DNA of 44,339 nt from Pseudorhodoplanes sp. (GTDB lineage Bacteria > Pseudomonadota > Alphaproteobacteria > Rhizobiales > Xanthobacteraceae). The stretch spans positions 1-44,339 of the forward strand of contig JALHOD010000025.1 in the NCBI GenBank assembly GCA_022843165.1, read 5' to 3'. Within the stretch, counting starts at the first letter, position 1. Each line of letters starts with the position of its first letter. The notes beneath the pieces are model-generated. The model ran no database searches. It was given only the letters and a program-made list of their open reading frames with translations, and was not told the origin of the DNA. Positions 7,849 through 14,843 of this stretch are shown here, piece after piece. The translations under genes were made by a program, and so were the position numbers.

Positions 7849-8724
7849 ATGACCACGAGCCCCCAAGAACAGGCCCGCATTCTCTCGGAAGCTCTGCCGC
7901 ATATGCAGCGCTATGACGAGGAAACCGTGGTCATCAAGTATGGCGGCCACGCCATGGGCGAGGAGGAAAGCGCCCGGCTGTTCGCGCGCGACATCGTCCT
8001 GCTGGAGCAGACCGCGATCAATCCCGTCGTGGTGCATGGCGGCGGACCGCAGATCGCGGCGATGCTCGACCGGCTCGGCATCAAGTCGCAATTCTCCGGC
8101 GGCCTGCGCGTAACCGACGCCGCAACCATCGAGATCGTCGAGATGGTGCTGGCCGGCTCGATCAACAAGCAGATCGTCAGCCACATCAACCAGGCCGGCG
8201 GCAAGGCCGTCGGGCTGTCCGGCAAGGACGGCAACATGGTGATCGCCCGCAAGGTCAACCCGCAGGCCGGCTCGCCCGCCGCCGATCTTGTCGATCTTGG
8301 GTTTGTCGGCGAGCCGGAAAAGATCGACACCACCGTGCTCGACCAGATTATCGGCCGCGAACTCATTCCGGTGCTGGCGCCGGTCGCCTCCGGCCCGAAC
8401 GGCGAGACCTTCAACGTCAATGCCGACACCTTTGCCGGCTATATCGCCGGTGCGCTCAAGGCCAAGCGCCTGCTGCTGCTCACCGACGTGCCCGGCGTGC
8501 TCGACAAATCGAAGAAGCTGATCGAGAAAATGTCGGTCAACGACGTGCGCAAGCTGATCGCCGACGGCACCATTTCCGGCGGCATGATCCCGAAGGTGGA
8601 GACCTGCATCACTGCGCTCGAACAGGGCGTGGAAGGCGTTGTCATTCTCGACGGCAAGGTGCCGCATGCGGTGCTGCTGGAATTGTTCACCGACCACGGC
8701 GCGGGCACGCTGATTCACAAGTGA
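7849..8724 (+). CDS. argB: Acetylglutamate kinase
   Basis: A 291-residue amino-acid kinase family enzyme that phosphorylates N-acetylglutamate, the second step of arginine synthesis. Visible motifs are the ATP-site VIKYGGHAM (28-36), [10 protein letters not shown] for substrate binding, a central NVNADTFAG, and [21 protein letters not shown] near the C terminus. The ATG is preceded by AAGGA. The gene is separated from engB-DUF423 by a palindromic repeat, so it probably has its own promoter. It is followed by the long structured gene-free region. Confidence 0.97.
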   Translation: MTTSPQEQARILSEALPHMQRYDEETVVIKYGGHAMGEEESARLFARDIVLLEQTAINPVVVHGGGPQIAAMLDRLGIKSQFSGGLRVTDAATIEIVEMVLAGSINKQIVSHINQAGGKAVGLSGKDGNMVIARKVNPQAGSPAADLVDLGFVGEPEKIDTTVLDQIIGRELIPVLAPVASGPNGETFNVNADTFAGYIAGALKAKRLLLLTDVPGVLDKSKKLIEKMSVNDVRKLIADGTISGGMIPKVETCITALEQGVEGVVILDGKVPHAVLLELFTDHGAGTLIHK

Positions 8725-8756
8725 TCTGTCCAGCCTCCCCCTTTTCATCTTGCGTC

Positions 8757-8835
8757 ATGGCCGGGCTTGACCCGGCCATCTCGTTTAGGAATGCACTGCC
8801 CGCCTAAGCGGGATCGCCGGCTCAAGCCCGGCGAT
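8757..8835. repeat. REP-like palindromic cluster after argB
   Basis: Three hairpins in 79 bases. ATGGCCGGG/CCCGGCCAT (8757-8765 and 8771-8779, loop CTTGA) has 9 bp. CCCGC/GCGGG (8799-8803 and 8808-8812) has 5 bp. ATCGCCGG/CCGGCGAT (8813-8820 and 8828-8835) has 8 bp. The first resembles the 'cgtcatggccgggcttg' element that I recall as dispersed in Bradyrhizobium-like genomes. It may also act as a terminator or mRNA 3' stabiliser for argB. Confidence 0.75.
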
Positions 8836-8902
8836 AACGGCGGAGAAAAGGCGCGCGTCATCGCCCGTATTGTTTGAGGCGCCGGGATCGCCTTCAGTCT
8901 CG

Positions 8903-9324
8903 GTCCCTCTTTTCACGCGCGCGTCGGGTGTTCCCGATTTCGCGCCACGTAAAAAGTGAGGGGGGACGGCGCGCCGAAAGACGCAGGGCCGTTCCTGATA
9001 ATGCCGCGTTGCGCGAACAACGCAGCCGCCTCTCGGCGCGCCATCGCGGCGAACTCCTTGCGGCGCCGGGCCGCGCTTTTGACGGAGGCCGACCGGGGCC
9101 TCCTGCCATCAGCCAGCTCCTGGCAGAGGCCCGTCAGTGGCCTCGGGCGGAGCCCCGACGCCGCCCGGGTGCGTGGCTGCGAACCACGCCCGCGGGCGCC
9201 GCACCGGCCGAGGGCGGGAATTGCCCGCCGCCGTCCAGGACGGCGATGCGGCGAATCTCCACCGCATCCCGTCCTTCGTCCCGCTCTCACGACGCCTCAT
9301 GACAGCGCCCCTCGGCGGACGAGG
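8903..9324. other. Array of about a dozen perfect hairpins; candidate structured RNA or mobile palindromic element
   Basis: The hairpins (stem arms) run in order. A long imperfect arm pair 8903-8916/8956-8967 encloses TCGGG/CCCGA (8924-8937). Next is 8968-8977/9033-9042 (10 bp) enclosing GCGTTG/CAACGC (9006-9023). Then come GGAGGCC/GGCCTCC (9084-9103), TGCCA/TGGCA (9104-9125), GAGGCC/GGCCTC (9126-9144), CGGGCGG/CCGCCCG (9144-9167), GCGTGG/CCACGC (9171-9189), GGCGGG/CCCGCC (9213-9229), GCCGTCC/GGACGGC (9230-9244), GATGCGG/CCGCATC (9245-9268) and CCTCG/CGAGG (9310-9324). Between 9084 and 9268 almost every base belongs to a perfect stem or its loop. The strand of any transcript is unknown. Function is not assigned. 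Confidence 0.7.
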
Positions 9325-9423
9325 TGACAGGAATATAGTCCGATCCATGAGAAATGTCAACGGGGGCATCTCAAGTCAGCATCATAATTCATATCTGGGA
9401 ATTGGCCGCCGATGGAGGAAACG

Positions 9424-9762
9424 ATGCGCAGGGTTCTTCAAGTATGTGCGATTGCCATTTTCGCATTTTTGGCATCTCAGACAGATTCTCTTGCCGCAAC
9501 ATTCTGTGCAAAATATGCGGACGGATCAGCACTATGTGGCTTCAGTTCGCGTCAAGCCTGCAGCAAGGCGCTGCCGGGAGTCTCGCTTCCCTGCGTTCAG
9601 GTTCAAGCCGGTGCGGAGAAGAAGGCTTCTTTTCGTCTCGCGGCCGATGAGGGGCCGCCCACCGTCCATGGCTGTGGGTGCCGTATTGTCGGCTATGATT
9701 GTGGACCGACACTGAGCGGACTAACGCTGTGCTTGCCAATTCGCGAATGTGGCTGTTGGTAA
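9424..9762 (+). CDS. Small secreted cysteine-rich protein, DUF3551-like N-terminal part
   Basis: A 112-residue protein with a clear signal peptide (MRRVLQVCAIAIFAFLASQ, likely cleaved near SLA-A, residue 25). The start is the ATG at 9424 because GGAGGA lies five bases before it; the ATG at 9412 is part of that ribosome-binding sequence. The mature part holds ten cysteines. The first four follow a pattern like DUF3551 (FCAKYADGSALCGF...QAC...PC). The C-terminal 31 residues contain six (HGCGC, YDCG, TLCLP, ECGC) and are not a DUF3551 feature. Codon usage (TGT, GGA, CTA, ATT) is more AT-rich than its neighbours. It is probably an exported disulfide-rich protein of unknown role. Confidence 0.72.
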   Translation: MRRVLQVCAIAIFAFLASQTDSLAATFCAKYADGSALCGFSSRQACSKALPGVSLPCVQVQAGAEKKASFRLAADEGPPTVHGCGCRIVGYDCGPTLSGLTLCLPIRECGCW

Positions 9763-9834
9763 CGCTTCGATTCCATCACGCGGCAGATCTCACGCCCCGA
9801 CGGAAATTCGGCAAAGTGTCTCCGCAGAATGCGA

Positions 9835-9870
9835 AGCCGCAGACGCGCTCGTGCAAGCGCGCCTGCGGCT
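9835..9870. terminator. Bidirectional hairpin between convergent genes
   Basis: AGCCGCAG (9835-9842) pairs with CTGCGGCT (9863-9870), and an inner GCGCT/AGCGC extends the stem. It lies between the ends of the cysteine-rich protein gene and the TIGR02594 gene, where a shared terminator is expected. No T tract follows on either strand, so termination is inferred from position. Confidence 0.5.
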
Positions 9871-9915
9871 CCGGTCAGCTCGGATTGTCAGAGTGACAAC
9901 GACGTCGCGAGGACG

Positions 9916-10557
9916 TCAGTTCGGCATCACATACGCATAGACGCGGCTGCGCGGATAGGTCGCTTCCGCCACGCGCTTGTTGTGATTGCCGGAGATGACG
10001 ATCGGATTGCCCGATGCGTCGATGCCGGACACGACGCCGACATGGCCGCCGCGCTTGCCGCGCGACATGACCGCGATGGCGCCGACCTGCGGGCCGGAAA
10101 TACGCCGGCCATAGGAGGCGAAGGAATTCGCCATGTTTGAGCCAGTGCCCTGCCTGCCCGAGCGCTCCAGAACCATGTTCATGAAGCGCGCGCACCAGAG
10201 CGCGCCCATGCCGGTCGGATTGGTGCCGAGATAGCGCCGCGCCTCCGCGACGATGCCGGCGCCACCGAAGCCGCCGAAGCTGCCCACGCCGGTGGTGGCC
10301 GACGCCTGCGCGTTGCGCGCCGCGCGCGACAGGCGCGGCGTCTCCACCGCCGCATTCTGATAGGCCGGCATCAGGTTGGAGAAGCGGTCACCGCCCATCA
10401 TGCCGGGCGCCTGCGCCATCACCTGTTGCTGCATCTGAGGGCGCACGATTTTCTTTTTGTAGCGGCGTGCTTCCGCCGGAGCCGAGAAAAGGAAGGCTCC
10501 ACAAAGTCCGATAGTGCATGCCGCCCATACGGCGGTCTTTTTCGAGCTGAGATTCAT
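9916..10557 (-). CDS. Secreted TIGR02594-type (NlpC/P60- or CHAP-like) peptidoglycan hydrolase
   Basis: A 213-residue protein. The signal peptide ends at about AEA (residue 30), followed by a basic, Gln/Met-rich linker to about residue 98 and then a C-terminal cysteine-peptidase-like domain. The likely nucleophile is Cys122 in ALWCARFMN. The likely catalytic His is His172 in GGHVGVVSG, and ISGNHN (189-194) is typical of the TIGR02594 group. Such proteins cut peptide stems of peptidoglycan, but the substrate here is not proven. The ATG has GGGA upstream. It is separately transcribed from the metX-metW operon that ends about 280 bases upstream. Confidence 0.8.
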   Translation of the reverse strand: MNLSSKKTAVWAACTIGLCGAFLFSAPAEARRYKKKIVRPQMQQQVMAQAPGMMGGDRFSNLMPAYQNAAVETPRLSRAARNAQASATTGVGSFGGFGGAGIVAEARRYLGTNPTGMGALWCARFMNMVLERSGRQGTGSNMANSFASYGRRISGPQVGAIAVMSRGKRGGHVGVVSGIDASGNPIVISGNHNKRVAEATYPRSRVYAYVMPN

Positions 10558-10628
10558 CAGTTCGTCCCATGTTGTTGATCCGAATCGCGCGTGCCGCCAG
10601 CGCGCCCCCGCTGAACGGCACTCACGAA

Positions 10629-10658
10629 GACGCCGCCGTGGCGAGCCGCGGCGGCGTC
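10629..10658. repeat. 10-bp perfect inverted repeat upstream of the TIGR02594 gene
   Basis: GACGCCGCCG (10629-10638) and CGGCGGCGTC (10649-10658) with a 10-base loop. It lies between metW and the hydrolase gene, about 70 bases before the hydrolase start. It could be the metX-metW terminator or a hairpin in the hydrolase leader; no T tract decides between them. Confidence 0.6.
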
Positions 10659-10727
10659 GTGGGTGCGCGATGACGGTGGAAGGGGGCGAGAATGCGACGA
10701 CAATCCGGCGATGCGGTCAATTCGCAG

Positions 10728-10745
10728 CAATGTTTCGCAACATTG
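10728..10745. promoter_or_regulatory. Operator-like palindrome CAATGTT-TCGC-AACATTG
   Basis: A perfect 7-bp inverted repeat around a 4-base centre in the intergenic region between metW and the hydrolase gene. It is much less GC-rich than its surroundings, which suits a transcription-factor site rather than a terminator. The regulator is unknown. A TTGACC that could act as a -35 element for the hydrolase gene lies close by on the minus strand, just downstream of the palindrome. Confidence 0.4.
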
Positions 10746-10834
10746 AAACGAGCGAACGATTGTTGCGCGTTAACCCGCCGGTATTCGCGCAACGCAGGTG
10801 CGCCATTCGCCGAATCGCATGATTCTAAAAGGGG

Positions 10835-11500
10835 TTAACGCCCGCGCGAGAGGCGGAACACAGCCTGTTCCCCGAACAGGTTCCAGAACCACCACGGCAC
10901 GTTGATGCGCAGCCGCGCGCCCCAGGCGTTGAGCGCCACGGCGGTCTCGATCTCGGCGCCGATCTCGTCGCAGAGCTGGCGGAAATCGCGGATGGTGCAG
11001 AAATGGATGTTGGGCGTGTCGTACCAGGTGTCCGGCAGATTGTCGGTGCGCGGCATGCGGCCGAGGAACAGGAGCTTCAGCCGGATCTTCCAGTGGCCAA
11101 AATTCGGGAACGACACGATGGCAAAATGGCCGATGCGCAGCATGTGCTCCAGCACCTGACGCGGCTGCCATGTCGCCTGCAAGGTCTGCGAGAGGATCAC
11201 GTAGTCGAAGGCGTCGTCCGGATAATCGGCAAGGTCGGTGTCGGCATCGCCCTGGATCACGGCGAGCCCCTTGGCGACACACTGGTTGACGCCTTCGCGC
11301 GAAATCTCGATGCCGCGGCCGTCGACGTCTTTCGTCTCGGTGAGAATCTTCAGCAACTCGCCATCGCCGCAGCCGACGTCCAGCACGCGTGCGCCGTGAT
11401 CCACCATCTGCGAGACCACGAGCAAATCGACGCGCGCCGAACCCGGCATGCGGTTGGTGTTGGCTTCGCGCTGCTGCGGCGGGCGGGCGAGCAAGGTCAT
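10835..11500 (-). CDS. metW: Methionine biosynthesis protein MetW
   Basis: A 221-residue methyltransferase-fold protein with the SAM-binding motif [12 protein letters not shown] (about 39-50), the acidic loop GRGIEIS, and the MetW-typical [11 protein letters not shown] and [10 protein letters not shown] segments. In proteobacteria MetW is encoded with MetX and is needed for, or modulates, homoserine O-acylation. Its ATG overlaps the metX stop (11497-11500), indicating tight co-expression. Length and motif order are full for the family. Confidence 0.95.
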   Translation of the reverse strand: MTLLARPPQQREANTNRMPGSARVDLLVVSQMVDHGARVLDVGCGDGELLKILTETKDVDGRGIEISREGVNQCVAKGLAVIQGDADTDLADYPDDAFDYVILSQTLQATWQPRQVLEHMLRIGHFAIVSFPNFGHWKIRLKLLFLGRMPRTDNLPDTWYDTPNIHFCTIRDFRQLCDEIGAEIETAVALNAWGARLRINVPWWFWNLFGEQAVFRLSRGR

Positions 11501-12690
11501 GGTGCCACCTTGAGGCCGCGCGCATGCGCGGCGCCGTCGAGGAAGCCGCGCACGATGGCGAACAATTCCGGCTCGTCGAGCAGGAATGCGTCATGACCCT
11601 TGTCGGTGACGATCTCGGCAAATGAGACGCGCGCGCCCGACGCATTCAGCGCATGCACAATGGCGCGCGACTCGGAGGTCGGAAACAGCCAGTCCGAGGT
11701 GAAGGAGACGACGCAGATCCGGGTTGGCGAATTCTTGAACGCGTTGGCGAGAATGCCGTCGTAATCGGCCGCCAGATCGAAATAGTCCATCGCGCGCGTC
11801 AGATAGAGATAGGAATTGGCATCGAAGCGCTCGACGAACGAAATGCCCTGATGGCGCAGATAGCTCTCGACCTCGAAATCGGCATCGAAGGAGAATGTCG
11901 GATTCTCGCGATCCTGGAACTTGCGGCCGAATTTTCGATGCAGGGCGGCGTCGGACAGATAGGTGATATGCGCGCCCATGCGCGCGACCGCGAGGCCGCG
12001 GCGCGGATTGGTGTTCTCGATGAGATAGCGGCCGCCGCGCCATTCCGGATCGGCCATGATCGCCTGGCGTCCGACTTCGTGGAAGGCGATGTTCTGTGCC
12101 GAATGACGCGTGGCGCAGGCGACCGGCAAGGCCGCGAACACCCGCTCGGGATAGCTCGCCGCCCATTGCAGCACCTGCATGCCGCCCATCGATCCGCCGG
12201 CGACCGCGAATAGCGTGCCGATGCCGAGATGATCGAGCAGCATCGCCTGCGCGCGCACCATGTCGCGGATAGTGATAACCGGAAATTCCAGCCCCCAGGG
12301 CTTGCCGGTCTTCGGATTGGTGGAAGCTGGCCCAGTGGTGCCCATGCAGGCGCCCACCACATTGGCGCAGATCACGAAATAGCGCTCGGTGTCGATCGGA
12401 CGGCCGGGGCCGACCATGGTCTCCCACCATCCGTTCTTCTTCGTGACCGGGTGGACGCTGGCGACGTGGTGGTCGCCGGTCAGCGCATGGCAGATCAGCA
12501 CCGCGTTCGAGCGCGCGGAATTGAGTGTGCCATAGGTCTTGTAGGCGATCTGGAAGGGCGACAATTCAACGCCGGCATCGAGCTTGAGCGGCTTGTCGGG
12601 GCCGAAGTGGACGACAAGGGACTCGCGCGGATTGTCGGCCTCGCTGGTCCCCGGGGCGTCCTGGGCCACGTTTAAATGTGCCTCAACCAT
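11497..12690 (-). CDS. metX: Homoserine O-acetyltransferase (MetX family)
   Basis: A 397-residue alpha/beta-hydrolase-fold acyltransferase. The nucleophile is Ser167 in [12 protein letters not shown]. The Asp lies in [15 protein letters not shown] and the His in [15 protein letters not shown] near the C terminus, completing the triad. NALTGDHH-like ([12 protein letters not shown]) and [12 protein letters not shown] motifs are typical. It activates homoserine for methionine synthesis. Some MetX proteins use succinyl-CoA, and the sequence read here does not settle the acyl donor. It is transcribed divergently from chorismate mutase, with a predicted promoter and a very short leader. Confidence 0.95.
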   Translation of the reverse strand: MVEAHLNVAQDAPGTSEADNPRESLVVHFGPDKPLKLDAGVELSPFQIAYKTYGTLNSARSNAVLICHALTGDHHVASVHPVTKKNGWWETMVGPGRPIDTERYFVICANVVGACMGTTGPASTNPKTGKPWGLEFPVITIRDMVRAQAMLLDHLGIGTLFAVAGGSMGGMQVLQWAASYPERVFAALPVACATRHSAQNIAFHEVGRQAIMADPEWRGGRYLIENTNPRRGLAVARMGAHITYLSDAALHRKFGRKFQDRENPTFSFDADFEVESYLRHQGISFVERFDANSYLYLTRAMDYFDLAADYDGILANAFKNSPTRICVVSFTSDWLFPTSESRAIVHALNASGARVSFAEIVTDKGHDAFLLDEPELFAIVRGFLDGAAHARGLKVAP

Positions 12691-12710
12691 ACTCTTCGTA
12701 AACCCGGCTC

Positions 12711-12727
12711 GCCCCCTGTCTGGGGGC
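12711..12727 (-). promoter_or_regulatory. 5'-terminal hairpin of the metX leader
   Basis: GCCCCC/GGGGGC with loop AGACA (minus strand), 6 bp. With the promoter predicted at 12733-12760 the transcript would start within or at the base of this hairpin and reach the metX ATG after only about 35 bases. The hairpin could block or stabilise the mRNA 5' end. Confidence 0.45.
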
Positions 12728-12732
12728 TGTCT

Positions 12733-12760
12733 TAGGTAGGCTGCCGGGCATTTCTGTCAA
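12733..12760 (-). promoter_or_regulatory. Predicted metX promoter
   Basis: Minus strand: TTGACA (12760-12755), a 16-bp spacer, TACCTA (12738-12733). The -35 hexamer matches the consensus perfectly. It is the only good match in the 146-base divergent region between metX and the chorismate mutase gene. Confidence 0.6.
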
Positions 12761-12836
12761 TGTTTTCTTTGATTTCGGGACCTGCCCACCCTATCAAGGC
12801 TGCGCTGCGCCTGCAGAAACCCCGTAAAGCCGCGCC

Positions 12837-13718
12837 ATGTCGAATCCGCCCAAACCCGCCCCCTCCCTTGCCGACCTGCGCGCGGAGATCGATCGCATCG
12901 ACGAGGGCATGCACAAGCTCCTGATCGAGCGCAGCCAGATCATCGAGAACCTGATCAAGGTGAAGGGCACGCAGGATTCCGGCTCCGCCTTCCGCCCGGC
13001 GCGCGAGGCGTCGATGATGCGCAAGCTGGTGGAGCGCCATCGCGGGATTCTTCCGCTCGACACCGTGGAGAGCATCTGGCGCGTGATCATCGCGACCTTC
13101 ACGCATGTGCAGGCGCCTTATTCCGTTCATGCCGACATGACCGCAGGCGAGCCCGAGATGCGCGACAGCGCGCGCTTTCATTTCGGATTCACGGTGCCGT
13201 TCGTGCCGCATAAAAGCGCGGCCGGCGTGGTGGCGGCAATCGCGTCGTCGAAAGGCGATCTCGGACTGGTGCCGGCCAAGGACGTGGCGGGCGCGGGTGC
13301 CTGGTGGACGGCGCTGGAAGCCGACGCTGCGCCCAAGATCATCGCCCGCCTGCCATTCGTGGAGCGGCCCGATCATCCGGCCTCGCTGCCGGTCTTCGCG
13401 ATCTCGCGCTCGGCGCCGGATGCGCTGGCGACCGAAGTGCAGGTCCACAGCGTGCGGGTCTCCGGCTGGAGCGCCAAAGTTGCGAAAGTATTGGCCGCGA
13501 AGACCCTGGCCGGCCTCGCCGACGCGGTGGCAGTGCCGGACGGCGCCTATGACGGAGCGGCTTTGCTGATTTCGGTACCGCAAGGCCAGAATCTCGCCGA
13601 TATCACCGATGCGCTGGTCAAGGCCGGCGTCTCGATCCGTTCGACGGCCCTCGTCGGAAGCCACGCGACCCGCTATACGGTCACCGGCGGCGGGCAGCCG
13701 CATCCGGCCGCCCGCTGA
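12837..13718 (+). CDS. Chorismate mutase (AroQ type) with a C-terminal prephenate-dehydratase-like domain
   Basis: A 293-residue protein. Residues 10-88 form an all-helical AroQ chorismate mutase: LADLRAEIDRIDEGMHKLLIERSQ, then K-containing IKVKG, FRPAREASMMRKL, and IWRVIIATFTHVQ. It converts chorismate to prephenate for Phe and Tyr synthesis. Residues 105-285 resemble a degenerate prephenate-dehydratase fold (GDLGLVPAKD in place of the usual gvvPieNs), then an ACT-like end (YDGAALLISVPQG...VSIRSTALVGSHATRYTV). The Thr-Arg-Phe catalytic motif of prephenate dehydratase is not visible, so the second activity is doubtful. It sits 24 bases before hisC and is the first gene of an aromatic amino-acid operon. 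Confidence 0.87.
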   Translation: MSNPPKPAPSLADLRAEIDRIDEGMHKLLIERSQIIENLIKVKGTQDSGSAFRPAREASMMRKLVERHRGILPLDTVESIWRVIIATFTHVQAPYSVHADMTAGEPEMRDSARFHFGFTVPFVPHKSAAGVVAAIASSKGDLGLVPAKDVAGAGAWWTALEADAAPKIIARLPFVERPDHPASLPVFAISRSAPDALATEVQVHSVRVSGWSAKVAKVLAAKTLAGLADAVAVPDGAYDGAALLISVPQGQNLADITDALVKAGVSIRSTALVGSHATRYTVTGGGQPHPAAR

Positions 13719-13742
13719 TCTTCAAGTCCCTGGAGTGTTGCA

Positions 13743-14843
13743 ATGACTGCCCCCCTGCGTCCACAGCCGCGTCCCGGCGTGCTTGACATCGCGGCCTATG
13801 TGCCGGGAAAGAGCACGGCGCCCGGCGTCGCCAAGGTGTTCAAGCTGTCGTCGAACGAGAGCCCGCTCGGTGCGAGCCCGAAGGCGATCGCGGCATATCG
13901 GCATTGCGCGCAGCATCTTGAGGACTATCCGGACGGCTCCGCGACCGAACTGCGCGAGGCGATCGGGCGCACCTATGGTCTCGACCCCGACCGTATCGTC
14001 TGCGGCGCGGGTTCCGACGACATTCTGAATCTGCTGGCGCGCGCCTATCTCGCCGACGGGGATGAAGCGATCCACACCACGCACGGCTTTCTGGTCTATC
14101 CGATCGCAACGCTCGGCGCGGGCGCAAAGCCCGTGGTCGCGGCGGAGAAGAATTTCACCGCCGATATCGACGCCATGATCAAGGCGGTCACGCCAAAAAC
14201 CAAGATCGTGTTCCTGGCCAATCCGAACAATCCGACCGGCACCTATGTCCCGTTCGACGAAGTCAAGCGCCTGCACCGCGCATTGCCGCCGCATGTGCTG
14301 CTGGTGCTCGACGCCGCCTACGCAGAATACGTGACCAAGAACGATTACGAATCCGGCATTGAGCTGGTGGCGACCTCCGAGAATGTCGTGATGTGCCGCA
14401 CCTTCTCGAAGATCCACGGCCTCGCGGCCTTGCGGCTCGGCTGGCTGTATGGACCCGCGCATGTCGTGGACGCGCTCAACCGCATCCGCGGGCCATTCAA
14501 CGTCAACGCGCCGGCGATCGCCGCCGGCGCGGCCTCGCTCGCCGATACCGCTCATCTGGAGAAAGCGCGCGCGCACAATGAAAAATGGCTGGGCTGGCTG
14601 ACCGACGAGATTTCCAAGCTCGGACTCAAGGTGACGCCGAGCGTCGGCAACTTCCTGCTGATCCACTTCCCGGAGACGCCGGGCAAGACGGCGGCGGACG
14701 CCGACAGGCTGCTCACGTCGAAAGGCTGCGTGCTGCGTGCTGTGAAGGCCTATCACCTGCCGAACGCCTTGCGCATGAGCGTGGGCACCGAAGAGGCCAA
14801 CCGCCTCGTGGTGAAGACGCTCGCCGAATTCATGTCGAAGTGA
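13743..14843 (+). CDS. hisC: Histidinol-phosphate / aromatic aminotransferase
   Basis: A 366-residue fold-type I PLP aminotransferase. It has [14 protein letters not shown] near the N terminus, [26 protein letters not shown], a cofactor-contacting LDAAYAEY, and the PLP-lysine motif [15 protein letters not shown]. These are HisC signatures. The position between chorismate mutase and tyrC suggests it also transaminates prephenate or phenylpyruvate/hydroxyphenylpyruvate, as reported for HisC enzymes in similar operons. GGAG precedes the ATG by about nine bases. Its stop overlaps the preferred start of tyrC by four bases. Confidence 0.94.
   Translation: MTAPLRPQPRPGVLDIAAYVPGKSTAPGVAKVFKLSSNESPLGASPKAIAAYRHCAQHLEDYPDGSATELREAIGRTYGLDPDRIVCGAGSDDILNLLARAYLADGDEAIHTTHGFLVYPIATLGAGAKPVVAAEKNFTADIDAMIKAVTPKTKIVFLANPNNPTGTYVPFDEVKRLHRALPPHVLLVLDAAYAEYVTKNDYESGIELVATSENVVMCRTFSKIHGLAALRLGWLYGPAHVVDALNRIRGPFNVNAPAIAAGAASLADTAHLEKARAHNEKWLGWLTDEISKLGLKVTPSVGNFLLIHFPETPGKTAADADRLLTSKGCVLRAVKAYHLPNALRMSVGTEEANRLVVKTLAEFMSK

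Larger units (their letters stand above)
8725..9423. other. Long gene-free region rich in inverted repeats
   Basis: About 700 bases between argB and the cysteine-rich secreted protein gene. Several open frames cross it on both strands, but they show no recognisable domain and no convincing start site. They look like by-products of very high GC content. The stretch holds REP-like palindromes (8757-8835), a run of perfect hairpins (8903-9324), and a less GC-rich tail (9325-9411) that probably contains the promoter of the next gene. I recognise no tRNA, tmRNA, 4.5S, 6S or RNase P RNA in it. Confidence 0.8.

Noticed and set aside
8874-9327. Protein-coding genes in the hairpin array on both strands
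   Set aside because: Several overlapping open frames exist, but they have no family resemblance, no ribosome-binding sites and Arg/Ala/Pro-rich composition expected from random GC-rich sequence with strong palindromes.
8725-9423. tmRNA, RNase P RNA, 4.5S or 6S RNA
   Set aside because: I found no tag-peptide frame, no P4-type or SRP Alu-like consensus, and the hairpin order does not resemble those RNAs. Absence was judged by eye only.
9835-9870. Classical Rho-independent terminator
   Set aside because: The hairpin is strong but lacks a T tract on either strand, so it is listed only as terminator-like.
12691-12836. SAM-II type riboswitch upstream of metX
   Set aside because: No segment resembles the conserved pseudoknot sequence, and the predicted leader is only about 35 bases.
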